From the NCBI GenBank assembly GCA_023055505.1, contig JALIRH010000006.1, positions 24,277,105 to 24,341,104 on the forward strand: a stretch of 64,000 nt of DNA. The letters are read 5' to 3'. This stretch comes from Callipepla californica brunnescens (Eukaryota; Chordata; Aves; Galliformes; Odontophoridae). Under the pieces are notes generated by a model. That model saw only the letters and a list, made by a program, of their open reading frames with translations, had not been told where the DNA came from and searched no databases. Positions 13,750 to 27,521 of this stretch are shown piece after piece. Positions within the stretch are counted from its first letter, which is position 1. Every line of letters starts with the position of its first letter. Both the position numbers and the translations under genes were made by a program.

Positions 13750-15842
13750 TTTAATATATAATATGATTAATTTTAACAATGCATTTTTATAGTTAGCATC
13801 TCTGTAACACATTTAAATCCAATTTTGCACGTTGAGTTTTCTGTTGAATTGTTTAAAGGTTTGTATTGTCTTTAAATATTTTCTTTAAGTTACTCATAAA
13901 CTTTAAACTCAGATTTAAACAAATTCTGCTTTTCCTGATAGTCATACAGATTTAAATGGGAAGGTCTCACTAATTTGCAAAAGCACACAAAACTTTATAG
14001 ATGCATTAAATCATTAAAAAGTTTCCAGACAAAGAAAACATCAAATTCTTTTTCACTTGGTTATTAGAAATTGATTATTTTTTAAATGGGAGAATAATTA
14101 AGAACAGACTTTTATTACTGACAGCTCAGGCAACATATGCAAGATTCAGAATAGTGACATTTGCAGTGATATAAATTTGATGCATCATTTTTTCAGCGAC
14201 TAGTGCCAGTAACAGCAGGTAACTAAGGCCAAACTCTGCCCTTTGATCCATTTCACAAATCTAAGAACGTAGTTTATTAAACATTAGAAGATGGAACTAA
14301 ACAATACTCTTATCAAAAAAATGAAGTATTTTTCTAAAATGTAGCATTTACTATAGGGCATTCCTATAGTGGGGTTATTTTAAGCAAAATATGAGTATTT
14401 TTAGAGTCAGACTTGAATTAGACATAACCACCCTTCAGAAGCAGTAAAAACTAAGTACAAAATGTAATTATTTGGAAAACTTATCTATGGGCACATTAGT
14501 ATTAGCACTCTTGCTAATACATTTGACCTGATGATTTTGTGTGCAACATTCATTTCAACAGATCCTTGAGATAAATTAATTTTTTAAGAATTTCAGGTGA
14601 ACAAAAGCTGTGTGGATATTTTAGTCCAGTTCCTCAAAGGTGTTACATAAATTTGGGTATGCTGGTTGAATATAAAGGATCAAGACATCAATGAATGGAT
14701 TGCATGTGTCCTTAAAAGATCCTAACCAACAACTCTGAAAGAAACTACACTCTCTTAAAAGAGTTCAAGACTTGTTTTAAATTAAGAGATAGGAAAGACA
14801 AAGTCATTCTTCATTCTGGTATGAAGTTGTCATTGATTTCTCAGAAGAATCTGTGCTGGGCTCTGTACCGCTCAACATATTCCCTTAAATAATCTGGGAA
14901 TATTACCAGATATTGAGTTTCTTAGGATTCAGCAAAGTAAAAACAATGGCCAATGATAAAAATTGTTTAAGAATTTCACAGTACAGAGTGATGGGCAATA
15001 AGAAGGCAGAAAATTGAATACATGCAATCTAATATCCATTAAAGGAAATAGAGCTAACTGACAGAGCTAATGACATATGTGTAGCCTGTTATATTCATGC
15101 ATATTTAGAAACAAATCTGTCTATGTGTATATGTCTATATATTACATGTATATATTACACTGGGTTACAATTAATGTTGTCCTGAAGAAATTAAGATTAT
15201 GGAGTTACAGTGGCTACTTCTATGAAAATATCTGCTTGATGCTCAATACTTATAAAAAAAAAAATCTGTTCAAATATTATGACTAGTATCTCCATGTACT
15301 ACAGAGTCTAAATCTACTGTTCAATAATGCATAAAACGACATGAAAGGTGAGAGATGAAAGAGAAAAGGGTATCTAGACACAGTAACAAATAACTTCTGT
15401 AAGAAAAGAATTTAGACTAGGATCCTTCAGGGAGGAAGGAGAGGAATGGAGGAAAAATGATATAGGTAGAGGAAATCTTGGGTAGCATGAATTAGGTAAA
15501 TACAGTGCTATTATTCAGCATTTCTCTAAATACGAAAACAAAGGGATGTCACATCTCTTCTAGAACAAACAGGAAGCCTTTGTTTTTATGATATTCTGTT
15601 AAACCATGATACCACACTAGTCCTAAAAAATTTCTAAACTGATACAGATCCTACAGGGTATTTTAAAAGAAAATCAGTGTTAAGTTTGCCCTCTTATGCT
15701 TTATTTCTAATCTTGCAACACAAGCTGTTGTTAGAGGTTGGACACTGAGATACACAAACTGGTAGGTTGACCTAGTGGCACTGTTCTTGCTATTCAATTA
15801 CAGTTCAGAATAATGAATGGACTTGATCACTAAACATCATTT
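13750..15842 (-). other. DGKB: DGKB large intron, part 2
   Basis: AT-rich intron sequence with no recognisable coding or mobile element. The segment at about 15720-15840 just upstream of the next CR1 end may be older CR1 body, but it is too diverged to assign. Confidence 0.7.
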
Positions 15843-15919
15843 GGTGGTCCTGTGTGGGGTTAGAAGTTGGACTCAATGACCTTTGTAGGTCCCTTCCAAC
15901 CTGGGATATTCAATGATTT
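15843..15919 (+). mobile_element. CR1 LINE 3'-end fragment
   Basis: GGTGGTCCTGTGTGGGGTTAGAAGTTGGACTCAATGACC, followed by GTAGGTCCCTTCCAACCTGG and GATATTCAATGATTT, is a moderately diverged CR1 terminus. The terminal octamer is degraded. It is antisense to DGKB. Confidence 0.88.
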
Positions 15920-18900
15920 CCTGACTTATAACAGTTATAATGAGGATTTTCCCATGATATGTGTTCAAACTCTGCCTGCAACCTAATTCAGAAAGTTGTT
16001 TCATTTTGATCCTCAAATTCTTCTTGTCTTCTGTGTGAATGAATCACTAGTGCGTGGGAATGTTTCCACAGCACCCTGATTCTCCTGCCCTCTTCCACAA
16101 ACGAAGTGACTTCATGTGTCTCTTCATATTAGCCCCTTCAGCACACAAAGGCAACTCTCCCCGGGTAGCGCTGCTGGCAGCAGCTGGTGACTGGCATGCA
16201 GAGGAGCATCTGACCCCTGGCACTCATTCCTGATGGGAAGGATGAAGTCTCTAGGGAGATGACTGTCCATTTCCTCCCATCCAAGAGCAAGAGTAATAGA
16301 AGTCCAAACAGAAACTTACACAAGTGGCTGACAAGACACTGTCTGTGAATATGAGTCCTTTACTGCCCTGGGCATGAAAAAAATGCACTTGGAGACTTTA
16401 AACTTTCCTTGCAAGGCGTTTACATTTTCCATTAGCTTGGCATTAGCTGAACACTTCAATATTCAAAGTGAATACACAGTAGGAAAACACACTTGGAAGG
16501 AAAGCAAAGTGGGGTAGTGAGTAAGAAGAATCATGATTAGAAATACTGATTTACATAGAGAATGTTCCCTCTGTAATGGAACTGATTTTGATACCCAATT
16601 TATCTTTGAAATATATAAATATTGCTGTCCTGGCAAGATATTGAATGACTACCATAATTTGGGGTTACTGCACTCAGGCACATTTGCATAAAAACACTGT
16701 TGGTCAGTGGTAAATCTGTCTCTGGCAGCCATTTGTCTTTCAGAGAGAAGGGACTCCACGGCTTGCTAAATGTAATCAAATCCTGGTAATCATCACACTG
16801 GAAATTTGTTGGCTCCTGTTAAAATACTGGATAAGAATATGAAAACTGGTGTGATGCCAGAGGATCCTTGAAAACCTCCTGAGCAAAATGCTCCACAACA
16901 CACAAATGCTTCAGTATCTTCTCAGAACACTACGTATATTGAAACTACAGTTTCTCATCTTGCAGGAATGTAGAGACACTTCCATGACCACTGTATACAA
17001 TGCTAAGGATGTATTTAATGTCACAATGCTCTTGGTTTCAAATGATCAGCTTTTTCTAGATTCTAGATTCCTGGTTACAAGAAATCAGTAAGTCAAGAGC
17101 AATTCATGCATTCTGTTTCATTGTTATGCTACTTGAGAATCTACCTGAAATAACATATGCCTCAATGTCTATAACTGTTTATATCAGAGTTATACCTAGA
17201 GGACCATACAATGTCAAGGCACTGTTAACTTAATGATTCTCAGACACATAACGGGAAACAGATCTCATATACAAGAATTTATAATATAAACAAATAAAAC
17301 AGTCAAGGTATGGGGAAAAAATATTATCATATACATTTCACAAAGTGAATATTGTACACAGATAGTTTTAGGTCCTGTAAAAGGTCTGTTCTCAGACAGA
17401 TATGTTATGTGTAACTCACAAGAGTCCTCTTATTTCTACTACCATATAAAATTAGGATCATGAGTTTGTGAAAGTAGCTTGGCATGATCACACATGTCAG
17501 AGACAGGAACTACATCAACAACACTCTACTTTTAAAATCTATTATCCCTCTTAATATTGACTTTAGGATAGATATCCAGTCCTATGTCTATAATATTAGA
17601 TCCAGTTTTTGACTATTTTGAGTTTGCTTGTAAACATTAATAAAACTCAGTTGGTTCCATACATACATCCATTTTATGAAAATATTGATTCCCAATTCAA
17701 ATCTTATTTCTGGTTTTCTTTTTTTTTTTTTTTTTTTTTTTTTTGCTATCAAAAATAAACAGAACAAGCTAAGCCTACCTCTTTGAGTGAGGAAAAGAAG
17801 AAATATCACTTTTGGAATTTCCATCCTAGTGAGATACTCATAGCATGATAATGAATTAAGTAGATATTTTATACTTATATAAACACACAGACAAGCACAC
17901 AGACATTTTATACCTATAAGGACATACACACATTTGATATATATATCCAGATATATACACTTCTGAGAAGTACAGTACATTTTTGCTCTACCATCTGACA
18001 TGATTATATACTCTAAATAGCTTAAATAAGGTAAAACTGAAAGAGTACTGTTATGGATATTTAAAATGAAGGCAATAAATAAAATCCTGGCTCTGCTGAA
18101 TTCAATAGCAAAACTCTCACAGACTTCAGTGAAGCCCAATATTCACCCAGCATCTTCTGTCCTGCATCAGTGCAGTGCCTCAGATAGAACTGTTTAACCA
18201 ATGCAGTTCAGCATACAGCTAACTCTTCATTGTTTTTTTTTCCCCATAAATAAAAATTTCTGGAATCCCACTAATCACTGAATGACAACTTTGCCTCCAA
18301 AAGGAGGAGTACAAACAAGGATGAATCAGTCCTTCTAATTAAATATTATATGGAACTTTTTAGCATGCACAAAAGGCTTTTGTAAAATGTAACTGAACTG
18401 GTTTTTAAGCTTACGAAGGGAAAGGAGAGAAGAGTTCTTAAAAGAAAAATTCTTGATTAATAGTAAAAGAATAAAAATAGGAAAAAAATCCCCACCATCC
18501 TAGAACATTCAAATTAAATAGCTTCTACCCAAAACCTACTCCCAAATACCAACGATCAGATGTTCAACCTTTGAAACAAGAGGTTTCATCTTCCACTTCA
18601 GGAGATCATTATGGATAAGTAGTTCACAGTAAAGCCTGGCAGACAAAATGTATTCTTTTTTATAGATTTATTCTTCCAGTAGTTTGAGGTACAATTGCAT
18701 TAAACATATTGCTGTACCAAAAAGCCCCCTATTATTTTAATCTGTATTCTTTTAAAAGTTATTTGTTCAAAAGGATTTCACTGTGTTACTCTTATACCCC
18801 CTTCATCCAGCAGAACAAAAGCTGTTCTATGAAAGGAGTCTAAACTTGGACAAGCCGTAAAAAAAGCAAAGTTCCTCTCTGTTTTTATCAAATTTGATTG

Positions 18901-19506
18901 CTGCAGCTGTTCCCAGTTTCTGTATTTTAAAAATAGACTTATTCAGTGCCTTGTTGGCTAAAGGCCAGAGTACCATTAGAACATGCTGTACGGAAAACCT
19001 CTATTCAGTTACAGATACAGAAATATATTTAAGATCAGTGGGGGTCATCTGCAGCAAACACTTGTATGGGGGAAAATGGAATTTTAATGTGCTTGGATTG
19101 CTCACCACTTTTAACAGATATTTAAGAATTTCAAACCGGATATCTTTCTATTTGTATTGGTATTCTCATATTACTGAGCATCAGGTACAATACAGTATGA
19201 GCAAGTCAAGATCATTTAAACTAACAAAAATAGATCTAATTCTCAAATTACTTCTTAGTAGTTCTGGCATTCACTTTAAGTGGCTCCTAGTAATATTGGA
19301 TATTTGATTAGCCTATAAAAATGCCACAGCCTAGAAAAGAAAAATACGGTAATATTGATGGAAATGTAGAAATCTGATCAATGGAAACCGGCTTTGATTT
19401 GTACATTTCTAAGAGAACTAGTACTAACAGGGGATAAATGTTTCCCTTTCTGCAGAGTAGCAAACTCTAATAATGGCATTATTCCTATATTTATCCAGCA
19501 AGGAGA
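15920..19506 (-). other. DGKB: DGKB large intron, part 3
   Basis: AT-rich intron. A slightly GC-richer patch at about 16020-16330 (CCCCGGGTAGCGCTGCTGGCAG) stands out but has no recognised coding match. T26 lies at 17719-17744. The 137-codon plus frame at 18894-19307 is the longest non-repetitive one in the window; it has no recognised motif and is not called a gene. Confidence 0.7.
17719..17744. repeat. Poly(T) tract, T26
   Basis: Uninterrupted plus-strand T26, i.e. poly(A) in the DGKB sense strand. It creates the run of Lys inside the 183-codon minus frame at 17588-18139, which is otherwise unremarkable AT-rich sequence. Confidence 0.97.
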
Positions 19507-19759
19507 TTCTTTTCTTTTCTTTTCTTTTCTTTTCTTTTCTTTTCTTTTCTTTTCTTTTCTTTTCTTTTCTTTTCTTTTCTTTTCTTTTCTTTTCTTTTCT
19601 TTTCTTTTCTTTTCTTTTCTTTTCTTTTCTTTTCTTTTCTTTTCTTTTCTTTTCTTTTCTTTTCTTTTCTTTTCTTTTCTTTTCTTTTCTTTTCTTTTCT
19701 TTTCTTTTCTTTTCTTTTCTTTTCTTTTCTTTTCTTTTCTTTTCTTTTCTTTTCTTTTT
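19507..19759. repeat. Pentanucleotide microsatellite (TTTTC)n, about 50 units
   Basis: About 253 bp of TTTTC repeated without visible interruption on the plus strand, which is (GAAAA)n, equivalently AAAAG, in the DGKB transcript sense. It explains all the Lys-Glu/Arg and Phe-Ser-Leu frames at 19378-19888. It lies about 7.5 kb upstream (transcript sense) of the 11912-12032 exon. Confidence 0.99.
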
Positions 19760-21356
19760 TCTCCTATGGCAGTGATTTTGGCCCAAAAGCTCGTAACCTC
19801 CTTAAAGATTGCCATTACTATTACTCTTCATAAGAACCAATTCCATTTTCATCCTCTACTGTGTTGCTGTTTGAAAATCATAGTATGAAGAATGGATACT
19901 GGTTTGAATAACAGCAGTTTTCAGTTATTAACCTTGAGCCTAACCCTGGAAAATTATTCTTAATGTCACTGAGAAGCATGATAGATCAAAAATTTTAGCT
20001 CTTTATGAGGGTTTAAAGTGTGTATGTCAAAGTGCTCAAAGTTAAATTTTTCAACTGCAGGTGAAGCTTGTGGTCTATCTCCTGCTGGAGGCTAAGGCCT
20101 GCGGAATTGATGCATTTTCTTCTTAACTCATTGTTTGAGGGGATACAAACAGTGTCTATGCTACCCCTAGGACTGAGCACGAGCAATTTTTCCCCAAGGC
20201 TTAGTTCCCTTTTCAGTATGGTCAATGTAAAATTGAATATGGCAATCCTGCTCTGGAAAATAATCAACACACTGGGAGTTACTGAAAAAAGTTCTACTGC
20301 AATTAATTCTTGACCAGCTACACTTGGACAATTCTAGAAGGTGGACAAGCCTGGTTACTCACTACCATTGTGACAGGATGGCACTTCAGGAAAGGCTTTC
20401 TTCTTTCCAATTTCACTGGCACAAATCTCATTGAATGCAAGTTGGAAATAGTCATGCTGGATTTGTTATTATTATATTAGAACAGTTATACACTGGAAAT
20501 GATGGGAAGGCTGTTTTTTGTTCACTTGTTTTTGGTTAACTAAAAAGAAACTAATATTTTTCATGAATATTTCATGGAAATGTACACCTTCCGGGTTAAT
20601 TTCAAGAGAATATGAGCAGAATTTTTTGGTCTCTTCTCAACAAATAATTTAGGGTTACATATTCAGTGATATCAAATGGTCTACATATGAGTTTCAACTG
20701 TGACTATTAAGTGCTCTGTTTATTCAGGCCTATCTCTATGGTAACTACTTTAGTATTCTGAAATCACATACCATAATTATAAAGCCAAATAAATAAGGGT
20801 GGGTGCAAAAAAAAGGTTTGCATTTACATATTTGAGGGATCTGAAAATTCAGCACTATTTGTGCAACATACTGTGTGATCCATTTTGAAAAAAAATCTTT
20901 CATGATTGTAATTCATGCATGATAGTAGCTGAGTGTTCTTTTCCATTACATTACTTTGCACTAGGATCAGCGGCACAAGGGGACTGGCAATATTCTAAAG
21001 GTATTAAAGAAAGCAGAAGATGCAGGTGCACTAATAACTGGATGGTCTTTGGATTACAGTATTTATATCTGCTATGCCGAACTAAACAGAAACCTAAACA
21101 TTACACATACAAAGTGGTACAACAAGAACATCTGTGTTGGGGGGCTGAACTGGCATGGCTAATACCTTCAGTGCCAGGTGCAAGGAAATTTCAGTACAGC
21201 TTGAGTAATTCTGACTGCTAGCATCTGTATATATCAGATTATTTCTCCCATATTCCACTGGAGCATTTATATAATACATCTGGCTTTAGAATCTAGCATA
21301 GTAAAGAACAGGTTGTAATCCTATTCTTGGATATCAACCTCTTTTTTGTTTTTCCC

Positions 21357-21381
21357 TATATATATATATATATATATATAT
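21357..21381. repeat. (TA)12 dinucleotide microsatellite
   Basis: Perfect alternating TA run of about 25 bp, read directly. Confidence 0.96.
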
Positions 21382-24300
21382 TTCTGAGAAAAACGTCCAT
21401 TCCTGCAATAAATTTTAAATTCTAATGGAAAACTTTCTAAAAATGAATCTTCGGAATAAAACGAAGATTTTCATTTCAAATTCAAGTGACATAACTGTTT
21501 CATATAATATCAATGGCACTTAGAGAGACCTGAAGTACTTGAAAGAACCAGACAGCAGGCTGGAACAATTGTTAGGAGATGCCAAAACAGTCACTTATGA
21601 TGTCCTCATTGAAGTCCTATAATAATAGCCTTTGAAATATGAGAAATTCCTACAAAGTTCATTGAGGCCATGACCTCTTTCTGCATTAAGTGGCTCAGGC
21701 ACAATCTTTTATTTCTTAATTAGGCAAAGACTTCAGTACTCAAAAGTGAAAACTGTTACAAAACCCACCAGTGAATCGTGTCAGTTCAGATAGAAGTTAA
21801 TGACCATGAAATCAATAAAAGCAGAAGGTATTCTCAAGAAACAACAGGGAAGGAAAAATAAAAAGAAGAAACAGGGGAATTAGAAGACTGTACTTGTTTT
21901 CTACGATGAGTAGATTTGTTGATGCACTAACATGTTTGAACCAAAGACAGTTATGTTTATTCTGTCCAATACTTTTAACAAGACCAATATTTCTACTCAG
22001 GACAGGAAGGAAATGTTGTCAGCAATACAGCTGGACATTTTGAGTTTTGAAGGAATCTCTTCAGAAAGATTTTTGGAAGACCTTTTCTTTCTCTTGGCAG
22101 TTTTAAATCACCTCTTTTCATCCCCAGGCACTGATTAAACCTCCTGAACATGTATAATACATAATCTAAAAAGGAAAGGACAAATACACTTCTCTGAGAA
22201 TTGGGAGTTTGTTTCACCACATTATAAATTATCTTTGCTAAAGTCTAACAAGGTGTGACAAAAATGTAATAACTACAAATAAGTCTACAGGGAACATACC
22301 CAAAAAACATTAGAAAAGGTTGATTTATAAAAAAATGCTGTAACAAATTTTCAGTCCCTAGTTACTCATCTTTTCTTGATACTTCAGTTCTAATGCCAGA
22401 TTCCTTCATTATTTTTTGACCTGATATGATACACCATCTGGTATAATTATGTTGCAATTCTACACAAATGAAATAATTAGATGGTTGCTTTAAAATATAT
22501 TTCATAAATAACTATTATTGTACATTAGCAAAACTAACTTCATTCAGTTTCTGTGCTCTATTGCTGATCTATGACATCTTGTGTGCCTAGAGGACCTGGG
22601 ATTCTCTGACAGCCTTGCAAGTAGGGCAAAGTAATCATGAGCCCAAACAATTTCCACAATCACAGAAAATTAGATGCACATACCCATATGTTTAATTTAC
22701 ATTGTATACTCATAGACTGTCCTACTGGTAGTCTGAAGTAGCTCCACAGATTTCCTAGAGAACCACTGCCCTGTACAAAGATGTTAAAGGTAATGGTCCT
22801 GATAGATCTTTGTCGACAGATTATAAAAAATTTGGCTAACTGGGTTACCATATAATAGGCCAAATGTCTGTGGTTATTCAGGACCCATTTAAAAAGTGGA
22901 TCATGTTTCCCTCAATCACACCCCAAAACATCTCTGGTCAAAATTATTCTAATTTACACACACGTAGCTGTCAAGGCCAGAGGAGAGCACCTCATTTCTG
23001 GACTCTATGGAGAGATCTTTGTACCCAAAGTTTCATCTTTTAGTGTGTGGAATCTTCTACTATACATATGTATACATCACATGAGGAATCAGGTCAGAAG
23101 TGACAAAGAAGTCATTGACTGATTGGATAAAGGTCACAGTGTTGCTTCTCAACTAGTCATGACAAGCATGGACTTAATAGTGAAAAAGAGTACATATCTG
23201 CTGGTGATGAAAATGAGTATACAAAACACCAGTTGGTCATGAGCAAACATTTCGCTTCTATAACGACACAGCTGCTTTGGTTGAGTAAAATGAAGAAGGA
23301 TCAATGCTTTTTAGGGGTAATATAAGATCTCACAACTGGCAGATAACATGGAAAAAAAAAAACAAAAAACATCCTCACAAAACATGAATATTCACAGTAC
23401 TCTTTTCAGCCAGTTATAACACACCAAATTTCTTTGGGTCTAGATTCCTAGTTAAAAGTGACATGCACTGAATGAAAACCTACTCACAGATGTTGAATCC
23501 AGTTTATTCTGCATGTCTGTTTTTGTCTCTCATTAAATATTCACGTCTTGATATTAGACTTAGGAAAAATAATTTTAATCCTTCCTTATATGAATAGAAA
23601 GAATTAAAGGAACAGAGAGTTCATCCTGATTTATATATACTAGTGGTATGGTTTGCAGCACTGTCAGAAAAGAACAACAATATCAGAAATCGGTGAGAAA
23701 GAATGTTTTGTACAATGCCTAAATATTTAACGACAATATCAGCTTATGTTAGTCATATTTCAAGAGTTGGGTTGAACGTGCAGTAATTGTGCCATCAACC
23801 AACATGAATCAAAGCTTTATTAAATAAAACTGTAAAAGCTGCCATTTGCTACTTTTAAAATATCTCATTTCTTGATAATGGTCACTAGAGTTACAAAATG
23901 CTAAAAATATCAACGTTCTTGACAATCTTATTTGACTACTTATTGCAGAAGCTGAAGCATCTGTAACAGGGTACGGTAGTTATTAGCTTCTTGTAATTTC
24001 TAGCAATGTTCTTCAAAAAGTGGAAGTAAAAGTATTAGCATTTTGTCTTCTTTTAAGTAAGCATTGCTTATACACTTAATATAAAAGGAATTACTAAATC
24101 AATCTGACATAAAATTCCGATTTTTTTTCCAAATTAAAAACAAACAAAAACTACAACAAAATTCAGAAGTAAAACTCCAAGCTGCCACTAAACCTAAAAC
24201 CAATGGGACATACAGTGTATTTTGTTTTAACTAAGAAGGAAGTATACTGTCAAATTCAACAGGCATGCAGAATAATTGAAAAGCAAGAGTAGGAAAATCC

Positions 24301-27300
24301 TTCTACAGTTAGCATTTGAAAAACTCAAATGATATTCTCTTATCTTGCAAGGAAAATCAAACAAAATCAAACTCAAACAACAAGCCTTCTCTCACAGAGA
24401 AAGTTCAACAAAAGTTTAACTCAACTCACATTCAGACATAACAAGAACTGGATCTGGTCCTAAACCTTCTGAATAAATAGAATAGTATCTTCTCAGAATA
24501 AAATAATCAGTGCTATTTGGTTTGTAACATGAAAAACAATCAAATAAAAAGACAAAAGTAGATCAGTGAGGGAAAACAGTTAAGTTTTGGGATATTTTTT
24601 TTCCATCATGTATTTTCATCCAAAATATACTGAAACACAATGTTGCCAATGCAAATTCCCAGTGCTTTAAGAGTTCTTTATATCATCCAAGCACAGTATA
24701 CACTCTGAAGTTTAAGGCACTTACCTCGGAAAGTACAATGTCAACACTAAGGAGTGTGGAAAACTGGTCTACACAGGAGGACTGAATTGAGGTTAGGCAG
24801 ACTGAACACTGACACTTTCAATGCTTTGAGTTCTAACTCTACAGCCCTGAAATGGTTTTCTTAACTTACTTTTTACAGTCAATGCACATAAAATACTTCA
24901 TAAAATGAATTTACAAATTATCCACGTGGATATAGAAAAAAAATCTTTTTTTTTTGTTGTTTTGTTTTTCTAATTTCTATTACTTGTCATTTATTTTCAA
25001 TCACATTTTTCATTTTTTACTTGTTGAAGCTGTTGGTTGAAGATTTAATTAAAATATTATCAAACTAAAAATACTTTTTTACCTAATCCCCAGTACATGC
25101 AGATTTTCCTGCTGCAAAGGGTAACACAAAGACTTCCTGCTTTTTCTGTTCTATTTTACAGCATTTCAGAAAATAGGACTGTATGTTAAGACTGTATTAT
25201 AGAAATCATGACTAAAACTAATAACATGAAATATAGATCTTTATTTGGGATCTGCTCCAAAGACTGTCAGTGAAGTAGGAATGAAACAACCACTATCTAT
25301 TTGGTATCTTGACTGCCTAAATGGATTTAATACTATATGAGTAATATTATAATGTAATAAATGATCACTTAAACATTTTCATTTTATTCAACTGTTAATG
25401 CAGGCTGACAAAAACAGAGGGACAAAAGTCAGAGGCTTTGAATTCTGTTCAACTGGACCATATTGTGTAATTTCAGGAAAACTATTCAGAATTATTGTGG
25501 GGCTGGGATTCTTCTGGTTCTCATGGAAATGGGGGTAAGTTTATCTATATATCTATTTTATGATTTATTTATCATAAAATTTTTCAGCAGCTCCAGTTTC
25601 ATATGTACAATCAATATTCAGTGGTGATCATCAATGACAAACTGAGCAGACTGTGGGCTCCTCAGAGCATGGAGTGTTTTTTTGTTTTGTTTTTTTTTTG
25701 TTGTTTGTGCCATACTCTGTTTCTTGTAATTCTGCTATCTGATTAGGCTCCATAGGAGGTACTGGAATATACATAAATAATAAGCAAGAGGAGACAATTT
25801 AAAAAAAAATAATAATTGCTACTATTAATCTAAGAGATTAAGATGTAAACTACTCATTTCATATTGCTCTGTTAACTCCCAAGGGAGGTTTGTCAAATAG
25901 AACACATGCACATATGTGCACAAGGCAGTGTCATTGAGCAGTGCTTCCCCACCAGTTTAGCAGAAATTTCACCCCAGTGCAGACTGACAATTTGCTATGT
26001 ATTTTCCTTAGCCAACTTGTGAAGTATTCCTTATTTCAGCCCCATCACTCAGTCTTATTCAAATGGCTGCTTATTTTTCACAAACATTTTTTCCATCTCT
26101 GGGGATTTTAATAGGCATGAGTGAATGAGTACAGTTATGAAAGAAATTCATAATATAAAGAAAAACCCCAAAATTCAGTTATTAATTAGGCATCTTGTCT
26201 TCATGTCTTTTTCAAGCTAATGCCTGGTCATCTGGACAATGCTAGTGATCTCTTTCTAGTCTGTAGTCTGATCATCATAAAGCTACTTGTACACAGTAGT
26301 ATGGCTTGGTCTGTGAGTATGCCTGCAGCTCAATAGGACTGTTCACTTGAACAGATGTTACTCAATGTGAATATTGGTTGTAGAATTAAGCCTGTCCTTG
26401 CCCTTCCTCTTGTTACAAACATCAGATGCTCAGATATTCAGGCTCTTTTTTATGGCTTTTAGCCATAAGCAAAGCATGTGAGTTTTACTGTATTTTTTAA
26501 ATTCTCCATTCTTTTGCTAGTACTTGTAAACCAATGTTTTTATACTTCTCCCTAAAGTTTTGTGTATAAACGATGACAAAAGATTTAAGTCCAGTTAGTT
26601 GGATGGCATGAAATTTTGGGGCATTCATAAACATCAACCTGTCCATTTTTAAGTATATACTCAAATGAATAGGGAAATACATTAGACCGATATTGAATTT
26701 TTATTCTCCTACTGCGCAACAAAAACTGATAAAGCTGAAGAATATGTTTGGCTAGATGTGTCTTATTTTCATCCTAATATGATTTATTTCCATGCAAAAT
26801 TCATACATAGAATTTTAAAGTCTTAACCATTAAAAAAATACAATAAATTTTATGCATTTGATAACATCAATAATTAGCCTAACTTGGACACATCACCTGT
26901 TCTTAGTGACTTGTCAGAGGTATGGTGAGTGAAGCCACAATTTATTCAGACAGTTCTTTAAGAACTCTTGACTGAACATCACCTGGCCATGCTGGTTTAT
27001 GTGTTCATTTAGTTTTTATCTGTACATTTTTTTACTTCATTCATTTCAAATGAGCCTCATTGTGCTTCCATGATTTCTTACTAAAAAAAGAAAACAAACC
27101 TGAACACAGAGTAGGAAGGGAGGAAAAAGAAAACCAAAAAGCTATGAAATCTTCAAAATAAATCTTGATGAATATTGCAAAAAATGACAAAAAAACAAAA
27201 GAAAAAACAAAAACACCCTGTGAATTCCCTCTTTTTCTTGTTTAGTATCAAAACATGCCAAGTAAATGCAAATGTATGTAAATGGATACGTCACTTCATG

Positions 27301-27494
27301 GAGAGAAGTGACCAATCTTGTTTTGCAGGTACAGTCCCATTTGCTAACAAATGGTGCAGTTGATACCCTCTACCCGTCTTATATGCCCAGAAATTACTTT
27401 CAAAGGAAATTTCCCAGAAATAGTACTGGCAGTTCCTTAAGTACCAGACAAGAAAAAGGTAAGAAGATTCAGAATAATCAGCCAACTTCTCACC

Positions 27495-27521
27495 AAAAAA
27501 AAAAAAAAAAAAAAAAAAAAA
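27495..27521. repeat. Poly(A) tract, A27
   Basis: Uninterrupted A27 on the plus strand. It is preceded by a plus-strand frame (27266-27494) that is otherwise unrecognised, so there is no evidence that this is the tail of a processed copy. Confidence 0.96.

Noticed and set aside
17588..18139. Longest open frame in the window (183 codons, minus)
   Set aside because: Contains a poly-Lys run from T26 and is otherwise AT-driven Ile/Tyr/Leu sequence with no family resemblance.
18894..19307. 137-codon plus-strand frame
   Set aside because: No recognisable domain and composition typical of intron; antisense to DGKB without promoter or splice support.
19378..19888. Frames of 100-164 codons rich in Lys/Glu/Arg or Phe/Ser/Leu on both strands
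   Set aside because: They are translations of the (TTTTC)n microsatellite in several frames, not proteins.
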